From: an uncultured Treponema sp.
GTDB taxonomy: Bacteria; Spirochaetota; Spirochaetia; Treponematales; Treponemataceae
Length of the DNA stretch: 18,251 nt
Reading direction: 5' to 3'
NCBI GenBank assembly: GCA_937915735.1
Contig: CALGGS010000217.1
Coordinates: 1 to 18,251 of the forward strand
Below are positions 14,222-18,251 of this stretch, in pieces. The translations under genes were made by a program, and so were the position numbers. Numbering within the stretch: the first letter of the stretch is position 1; the number at the start of each line of letters is the position of its first letter. A model generated the notes under the pieces. It saw nothing but the letters and a program-made list of their open reading frames with translations, made no database searches and had not been told where the DNA came from.

Positions 14222-14250
14222 AATATCGCATTAAACTGACGGAAAATCAA
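14222..14250 (-). promoter_or_regulatory. Candidate promoter of the structured RNA
   Basis: On the minus strand, TTGATT (14250-14245), 17 nt, GATATT (14227-14222) with a TGC extension; a TATTAT at 14225-14220 is an alternative -10. The start would fall near 14215, at the base of the first hairpin. Confidence 0.5.
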
Positions 14251-14266
14251 GGGAAAACTTTGATTT

Positions 14267-14404
14267 TTAAAAATTGACTTCATCGTCAGAGAAATTAATA
14301 TCATTAATTTCTAAATCAGGATTATTTTGTTCAATTGCATTTCTAACATCATTTTCAAAATCTTCCACATTTGGGTCGATTTCTGTAAAGTTAAAAGATT
14401 CCAT
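14267..14404 (-). pseudogene. C-terminal remnant of an acidic protein
   Basis: The minus strand reads as a sensible acidic protein end: 45 residues from an ATG at 14404 (MESFNFTEIDPNVEDFENDV, ending FSDDEVNF and a stop). The frame stays open upstream to about 14480 (GTDKTGISATDVETGDDVELK) with no start codon before an in-frame TAA. Composition and hydrophilicity look coding, while the plus-strand frame here is only its Ser-rich mirror. The rest of the gene is missing, so this is probably debris of a larger gene, perhaps from a mobile element. The family is not recognised. Confidence 0.4.
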
Positions 14405-14815
14405 ACCTTTTAATTCCACATCATCACCAGTTTCAACATCTGTAGCTGAGATTCCTGTTTTATCGGTGCCAGGAATTTTTCCTTATCCATATAATTAAAA
14501 AGAATGGATTCTCAGTCGAATACACTACTACTGTCCAAGATAAATTAGGTACTATTTAAAATCTGTAATCCGTGATAAGATTTTATTTCCACACAAAACT
14601 TTATCACATATGGAATTACAGACATAAATAAATATAACACATTACTCGGACAATAAATTAGGTTATTTTTATTTGGGTGTTCGGAAACAGTGGCCGCTGT
14701 GACCTGCGTTTCCCGAACAGGTCTATTCTTTTGTAGTGTTTAATACATCTGTGCTTGAATAGTAAAAAGGGGGTAGTAGGTGAGACTAAGATTTAGAGCT
14801 TTATCAATGTGTCAT
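14405..14815. other. Gene-free stretch with inverted and direct repeats
   Basis: No convincing gene is present. Structures seen: the direct repeat TAAATTAGGT at 14541-14550 and 14654-14663, both a few bases after GTCC- or GGAC-like sequence; an imperfect inverted repeat CTGTAATCC..GTGATAA / TTATCAC..GGAATTACAG (14563-14578 and 14601-14621); and a nested palindrome at 14678-14723. The arrangement suggests worn ends of insertion elements, but no transposase or clear target duplication was seen. Confidence 0.5.
14678..14723. repeat. Nested palindromic element
   Basis: TGTTCGG-AAAC (14678-14688) pairs with GTTTCCCGAACA (14708-14719) with one bulged base. Inside is a near-perfect palindrome ACAGTGGCCGCTGT (14687-14700). 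GACCTG (14701-14706) and CAGGTC (14718-14723) give a competing stem. No T-tract follows on either strand, so a terminator is unlikely. Confidence 0.55.
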
Positions 14816-15799
14816 TTAAAACTTGCTTTCAAGATTTTTATACCATTGAATTGCCTCCGCCAATACTTCATCCGCACTTTTACATCCATTCACGGCGGAG
14901 GAATTTATTTTTCCTGTTTTTATCCATTTGTAGTAAATGTCGAGCCAATAATCTTTGGCATTCTGATTTTTCAAATTAGTCAAAAACAAATTGAAATATT
15001 CATCCTCAAGTTCTGTGATAAGTTTTTTCTGTGCCACAATAAGGTTTTGAATTTTACTTTGATTTCTTGAATTGAATATTCCTTTACGAAGTTGCTCGAT
15101 TTCTTTCTCCAATTTTTTGAAACGCTCATTATCATAAATCTGATTCAGATAATTTGAACTCAAAAATTGAGCATCATTTTCCTCTTTTGAATAGGACGAT
15201 ATTTCAGCAATCGCATTTTCAGAATGTTCTTCAAATCTTATGTCAGAAAAATTATCGATTACGCCATTCAATTCGTCCATCAAAGAAATGCTTTTCTCGA
15301 AACAGAATTTTGTAAGGCTGATTGTGTCCACTGTAAGCGGTCCGAATTTTTTGGGAATAGCAGAAAAAAGATTGTAAAATGATTGAACTTGCTTTAGACA
15401 AAGGCATTTTCTCGCTATATAAAACGAAAAAATGAAATCTTTTCGCTTGTCTTTTTCAATCAAAGTTGCAATAAATTCGTAAAAGCCCAAAATCACATCG
15501 ATTTTTTTGCAATTGTCAGACAAACAGTCAGCTTTTAAAAGCGAATCCAATTCAGAAGAGCGAATCAATTTGCCGAAATTCTCGGAACTGTAATTATCAT
15601 ACAATTTTGCGATTATAATTTTTATCCTCTTTGCAGCATCTACTGGCAAATCAGCTCCGATAACGGAATCAATAAAATCCTTCAAATCAAGGCGATCGAG
15701 CATTTCATTTATTTTTTTTATGGCGTTGTTGTAAAAATTCTCGTCGTCCTCTACGTGAGGAATATTTTTGATGATTATTTCACGATAGCTTGTTTTCAT
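14816..15799 (-). CDS. Hypothetical protein with C-terminal coiled coil
   Basis: A 327-residue soluble protein, not recognised. It has no signal peptide or membrane helix. It is predicted mostly alpha-helical and Lys/Glu/Asn/Ile-rich. Residues of about 225-280 (NERFKKLEKEIEQLRKGIF onwards) have heptad-like spacing typical of a coiled coil. The C-terminus (DYWLDIYYKWIKTG, then DEVLAEAIQWYKNLES) is aromatic-rich. The ATG at 15799 has GGAG about 6 nt upstream. It diverges from the gene at 15908 across a 108-nt region with an operator-like palindrome, so the two may be co-regulated. AT-rich codon use fits accessory DNA. Confidence 0.75.
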   Translation of the reverse strand: MKTSYREIIIKNIPHVEDDENFYNNAIKKINEMLDRLDLKDFIDSVIGADLPVDAAKRIKIIIAKLYDNYSSENFGKLIRSSELDSLLKADCLSDNCKKIDVILGFYEFIATLIEKDKRKDFIFSFYIARKCLCLKQVQSFYNLFSAIPKKFGPLTVDTISLTKFCFEKSISLMDELNGVIDNFSDIRFEEHSENAIAEISSYSKEENDAQFLSSNYLNQIYDNERFKKLEKEIEQLRKGIFNSRNQSKIQNLIVAQKKLITELEDEYFNLFLTNLKNQNAKDYWLDIYYKWIKTGKINSSAVNGCKSADEVLAEAIQWYKNLESKF

Positions 15800-15814
15800 A
15801 ATGCTCCGCCGTGT

Positions 15815-15845
15815 ATAGTGAATTTTTAAATCGATTTTTCACTAT
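15815..15845. promoter_or_regulatory. Operator-like palindrome between divergent genes
   Basis: ATAGTGAA (15815-15822) and TTCACTAT (15838-15845) are perfect 8-bp inverted arms around a 15-nt AT-rich spacer. It lies upstream of both divergent genes and touches the -35 of the plus-strand promoter, so it may bind a regulator of both. Confidence 0.5.
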
Positions 15846-15873
15846 TCAAATAAGGCTCTTTTACACCCATAAT
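15845..15873 (+). promoter_or_regulatory. Candidate promoter of the gene at 15908
   Basis: TTCAAA (15845-15850), 17 nt, CATAAT (15868-15873). The start would fall near 15880, leaving a short leader that contains AAGGAG at 15896-15901. Confidence 0.45.
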
Positions 15874-15907
15874 AAGCAAAAGTCTGAAAAAATAAAAGGA
15901 GTTTGTC

Positions 15908-16492
15908 ATGTTTGATTGTTATTATGAACCTGAACCAGATTTTAAGACTGTTTTTCATCCCGAAAAAGGCATAAAAGGCATGATTCAAGAAACTTTTGCC
16001 ACTCCAGAGGCATTTTATCGTGTCCAAAATGAAAACAACGCAGCCGGCTGGACTAATTATTTTCTTATGCAAGACAACAATTTTTTGCGGCAAGCAAATG
16101 CTGATTTAGAATGCAAAAACGAGGCTCTAAATTCCAAGCTTGCTGAAAAAGAAATTCACACAGTTTGCTTTCGGATTCAGCAGTCCTATGATGATTTTAG
16201 CAAATACGCCATTCCAGAATTTAAAGAGCGAATCTTATCCAGCATTACAGACTTTGTAAAAATCTGCAAGCAAAACTATGACAACTACGATGAAAATTTG
16301 AAAAAGCAGATAAAAGAATCTTTCGAAGTTTGCTATGAAATTTTGTTTCACTTGTACGGCAATGCAAAAGATGACAACTCTGTACATACGGCTATAAAAA
16401 GCGTCCAAGATTTTTTCCTGGAATACAAGGAGGTGTACGGCTTTGATATCAATCGGATTAATTCCATTGCTGAAGAGAGCATCTCAGATTGA
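15908..16492 (+). CDS. Hypothetical protein, helical
   Basis: A 194-residue soluble protein, not recognised. The N-terminal part (about 1-60: MFDCYYEPEPDFKTVFHPEK, then TFATPEAFYRVQNENNAAGW) is aromatic-rich and may be a small binding domain. The rest is predicted helical with a short coiled-coil-like stretch at about 62-85 (NNFLRQANADLECKNEALNS). No membrane segment or signal peptide. The ATG has a strong AAGGAG. It is transcribed divergently from the equally unknown gene at 14816-15799; both proteins are helical and acidic-to-neutral, so a functional pair is possible but unproven. Confidence 0.72.
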   Translation: MFDCYYEPEPDFKTVFHPEKGIKGMIQETFATPEAFYRVQNENNAAGWTNYFLMQDNNFLRQANADLECKNEALNSKLAEKEIHTVCFRIQQSYDDFSKYAIPEFKERILSSITDFVKICKQNYDNYDENLKKQIKESFEVCYEILFHLYGNAKDDNSVHTAIKSVQDFFLEYKEVYGFDINRINSIAEESISD

Positions 16493-16525
16493 ATAGTTTG
16501 TAGATAGCAAATCTTAAAACGAACA

Positions 16526-16554
16526 ATGCCAGCCTCCATTTCCGAGACTGGCAT
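16526..16554. terminator. Hairpin after the gene at 15908 (possible terminator)
   Basis: ATGCCAG and CTGGCAT form a 7-bp stem, extended by CTC/GAG after a 1x1 mismatch, with a 7-nt loop. No good T-tract follows on the plus strand. It shares GCCAGCCTCC and the CTGGC arm with the terminator at 13190-13223, so both may be copies of one hairpin family. Confidence 0.5.
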
Positions 16555-16584
16555 ACATTAAATTAATGTATTCATTTGCTATGT

Positions 16585-16611
16585 GAAAAAAATTGGGCGG
16601 ATTAATTGCCC
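16585..16611 (-). terminator. Weak terminator after the Sel1 operon
   Basis: On the minus strand, GGGC (16611-16608 or so) pairs with GCCC across a 9-nt loop, followed by AATTTTTTT (to 16585). The stem is short, so the call is tentative. Confidence 0.4.
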
Positions 16612-16626
16612 TTATTTAATTCTTGC

Positions 16627-17646
16627 CTATAGCTTTTTCAAATATTCAGCAGCATCTAGAACTCCGTTATACGCGGCATGACGGATATATGTAAGCCCCA
16701 TACTTTTGTCTTCTTCATCGTCGGTGTTCTCAAAAAGCATGACGCCATAGTGGAACAGTGCATCCATATTCCCTTCATCTGCTGAAAGTCTGTAATATTC
16801 TAAAGCATCTTCTGTGTAGTCGTTTTTTTCATAGATAAGTGCCAGAGGATAATATGCCTGTATGTCGCCTTTATCGGCTGCTTGCGTTAAGAGAGAAATT
16901 GCTTTTCTTATATCCTGTTTTATTCCTTTTCCGATGAAATATCTAGAACCAAGCGTATACAATGCAAAAGAATTTCCTTTGTCTGCCTCTTCGGAAAGCC
17001 GTTCATTGAATTCTTCATTGGTGATTTTTCCACTCGTCATTAGTGCTGAAAGCTCCTGCATAAGAGCAAGCGAATCTATATCATCATTTTCTTTATAGTT
17101 GACGATTATATTATGTTGCCAGTTGTGCTCTGCAATTTGTCTCTTTGTCAAAAGCACATTCTTTGTAGAAGCGTAAGATTTCATCTGAGCATAAAAAGCA
17201 GCAACCTCATTTTCACTCACGCCAATTGCATTTGCACATGATGTTGTCATAACACCAACCGTTGCATTTCCGATTTCAAACATCTCTTGAGAGCGAACAA
17301 GAAATTGAGCACGAAAGAACGAATGACTTGACATCGAAACGGCATAAGCGGTTACAAAAAGTTGATAATATAGCAGTTCTCGCTCTTCATCATCAAGATT
17401 TTCAACTATCGTCTCAATCATTCCATACGAATATTCATCAAATTTATCCGCGTATTCTTGTATCGTTTCTTCAAGTTCTTCAGAATCCAAGTCTATTTTA
17501 TCCTGAAAAAAGTCCTGTACAAAGGATACTTCATTTTTTGTAATATCAGTGCATTCTCCGCCTAAAAAAGCTCCAAGAACTGCAAGAATTCTATCCTGTT
17601 CAGAAAGTTCCTCAAATTGTTCAAAACTGTCTACTTCTTTTGCCAT
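16627..17646 (-). CDS. Sel1-repeat protein
   Basis: A 339-residue protein with two parts. Residues of about 1-210 are acidic and helical and not recognised. Residues of about 217-339 hold three Sel1-like (TPR-like) repeats: EEADKGNSFALYTLGSRYFIGKG, QAADKGDIQAYYPLALIYEK and LSADEGNMDALFHYGVMLFE, with the start of a fourth (HAAYNGVLDAAEYL). Sel1 repeats form an alpha-helical superhelix for protein-protein binding, so an adaptor role is inferred. There is no signal peptide, so it is probably cytoplasmic. GAGG lies about 9 nt before the ATG. It is the last gene of a three-gene operon, 11 nt after the small membrane protein gene. Confidence 0.82.
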   Translation of the reverse strand: MAKEVDSFEQFEELSEQDRILAVLGAFLGGECTDITKNEVSFVQDFFQDKIDLDSEELEETIQEYADKFDEYSYGMIETIVENLDDEERELLYYQLFVTAYAVSMSSHSFFRAQFLVRSQEMFEIGNATVGVMTTSCANAIGVSENEVAAFYAQMKSYASTKNVLLTKRQIAEHNWQHNIIVNYKENDDIDSLALMQELSALMTSGKITNEEFNERLSEEADKGNSFALYTLGSRYFIGKGIKQDIRKAISLLTQAADKGDIQAYYPLALIYEKNDYTEDALEYYRLSADEGNMDALFHYGVMLFENTDDEEDKSMGLTYIRHAAYNGVLDAAEYLKKL

Positions 17647-17657
17647 AAATCTTTACC

Positions 17658-17981
17658 TCATTTTTTTTCATCAGATTCTTTTGATTCGATATTCGACCAG
17701 CCACCAATTGCCCATCCGATGATTCTTCCAAGAACTTTCAAGCCATTAATAATAATCCACGGCATAAAAATGATAACAAGGGCATATACAATCATACCAA
17801 TCATGTTTTTTTCGCCAGAATCACTTGAACTCTTTACAATTCTGGTAAAGACCGCACCACCTGCAATCCAACAAAAAAGATAAATGACGACTTGCCATGC
17901 TGAAATCTTGAACCGCTTTGAAAACCGAAGCACAATTCCACCAATAACAAACAATAAAAATAATCCAAGAATAAAACCCAT
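17658..17981 (-). CDS. Small membrane protein of unknown function
   Basis: A 107-residue protein with three hydrophobic segments: about 2-18, about 28-49 (AWQVVIYLFCWIAGGAVFTRI) and about 60-92 (NMIGMIVYALVIIFMPWIIIN onwards). The C-terminus is charged (SNIESKESDEKK). The family is not recognised. AAGGAG overlaps the stop region of the upstream 52-residue gene, and the Sel1 gene follows after 11 nt, so the three are almost surely one transcript. It could anchor the Sel1 protein to the membrane (inference). Confidence 0.72.
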   Translation of the reverse strand: MGFILGLFLLFVIGGIVLRFSKRFKISAWQVVIYLFCWIAGGAVFTRIVKSSSDSGEKNMIGMIVYALVIIFMPWIIINGLKVLGRIIGWAIGGWSNIESKESDEKK

Positions 17982-17990
17982 AATAACTCC

Positions 17991-18149
17991 TTATCGTACT
18001 TTTACAACGGCAATAATTTTCGTTAAATCAGATTGTCCCATTTTGATTTTTTCACGAGCTTCACGAGAATTGGTTGCATTAATCATACGAACCATAATTG
18101 TTCCACTTTTCAGTTGATATTTGACATTAAATACATGAGTTGATGACAT
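17991..18149 (-). CDS. Small hypothetical protein (52 aa)
   Basis: A 52-residue basic protein beginning MSSTHVFNVKYQLKSGTIMV and ending LTKIIAVVKVR. The pattern of strand, strand, helix (NSREAREKIK), strand suggests a small alpha/beta fold. The family is not recognised. The ATG at 18149 is chosen because AGGAG lies at 18159-18163; an ORF extension to 18227 would read through the promoter and palindromes. It is the first gene of the three-gene operon with the membrane protein and Sel1 protein. Confidence 0.7.
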   Translation of the reverse strand: MSSTHVFNVKYQLKSGTIMVRMINATNSREAREKIKMGQSDLTKIIAVVKVR

Positions 18150-18186
18150 GATAAACTTCTCCTGCTTTTTTCTCGTATGTAAAAAC

Positions 18187-18220
18187 AAGAATATTCTTAT
18201 AAAACTCTGTTTATCAGAGT
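18187..18220. promoter_or_regulatory. Two palindromes in the operon leader
   Basis: AAGAATATTCTT (18187-18198) is a perfect 12-nt palindrome. ACTCTG / CAGAGT (18204-18209 / 18215-18220) is a perfect 6-bp inverted repeat that overlaps the -10 and start region of the operon promoter. Either could be an operator; the second could also be a 5' hairpin of the mRNA. Confidence 0.45.
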
Positions 18221-18247
18221 ATAACACCTGTATGCTCTGTTTGGCAA
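18218..18247 (-). promoter_or_regulatory. Promoter of the three-gene Sel1 operon
   Basis: On the minus strand, TTGCCA (18247-18242), an 18-nt spacer and TATACT (18223-18218), each 5 of 6 to consensus. The start would fall near 18211, about 60 nt before the first ATG. Confidence 0.65.
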
Positions 18248-18251
18248 GATT

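Noticed and set aside
14274..14498. 74-codon Ser-rich plus-strand ORF
   Set aside because: Mirror image of the acidic minus-strand remnant, which has the more natural composition.
14780..15070. 96-codon plus-strand ORF with a GTG start and a G-rich sequence before it
   Set aside because: Overlaps the well-supported minus-strand gene; hydrophobic mirror translation.

Overview
The window looks like a chromosomal segment of an anaerobic, low-to-moderate GC host-associated spirochaete, most likely Treponema or a close relative. This is inferred from gene content, protein style and the type of GC-rich intergenic repeat; no database search was possible. Anaerobiosis is supported by a class III (glycyl-radical) ribonucleotide reductase.

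Left part (1-12.4 kb) is core genome. An OmpA-family envelope protein faces the rpmH-rnpA-yidD cluster (L34, RNase P protein, YidD), which reads on the minus strand. A malic enzyme (minus) and an unrecognised acidic membrane protein (plus) diverge from a short region in which the two promoters share overlapping -35 boxes. Then follow a PASTA-repeat membrane protein, an AGCS sodium:alanine/glycine symporter in an operon with murD, a lapA-like gene with thiamine pyrophosphokinase (minus), and nrdD (plus) behind a strong promoter with an NrdR-box-like palindrome. PASTA protein, alanine/glycine uptake and MurD suggest a loose cell-wall theme; the others look like ordinary housekeeping neighbours.

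Right part (12.4-18.25 kb) is accessory and more AT-rich. It holds an AlkD-like DNA alkylation repair protein; a composite GC-rich dispersed repeat; a putative PBECR4-type nuclease-like protein preceded by a structured RNA ending in an intrinsic terminator; gene debris with several inverted repeats; a divergent pair of unrecognised proteins around an operator-like palindrome; and a three-gene minus-strand operon (52-aa protein, small membrane protein, Sel1-repeat protein).

The best candidate for an undescribed system is 13472-14250 (minus): promoter, about 160-nt structured RNA, terminator, then a nuclease-like ORF 7 nt past the T-tract. This is the layout of type III toxin-antitoxin loci, but the protein does not resemble ToxN. 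A second theme is four genes (OmpA, malic enzyme, PASTA, AlkD-like) with a -10-like hexamer only 6-7 nt before an ATG that lacks a Shine-Dalgarno, suggesting leaderless mRNAs. No tRNA, rRNA, CRISPR array or intact insertion sequence was seen.
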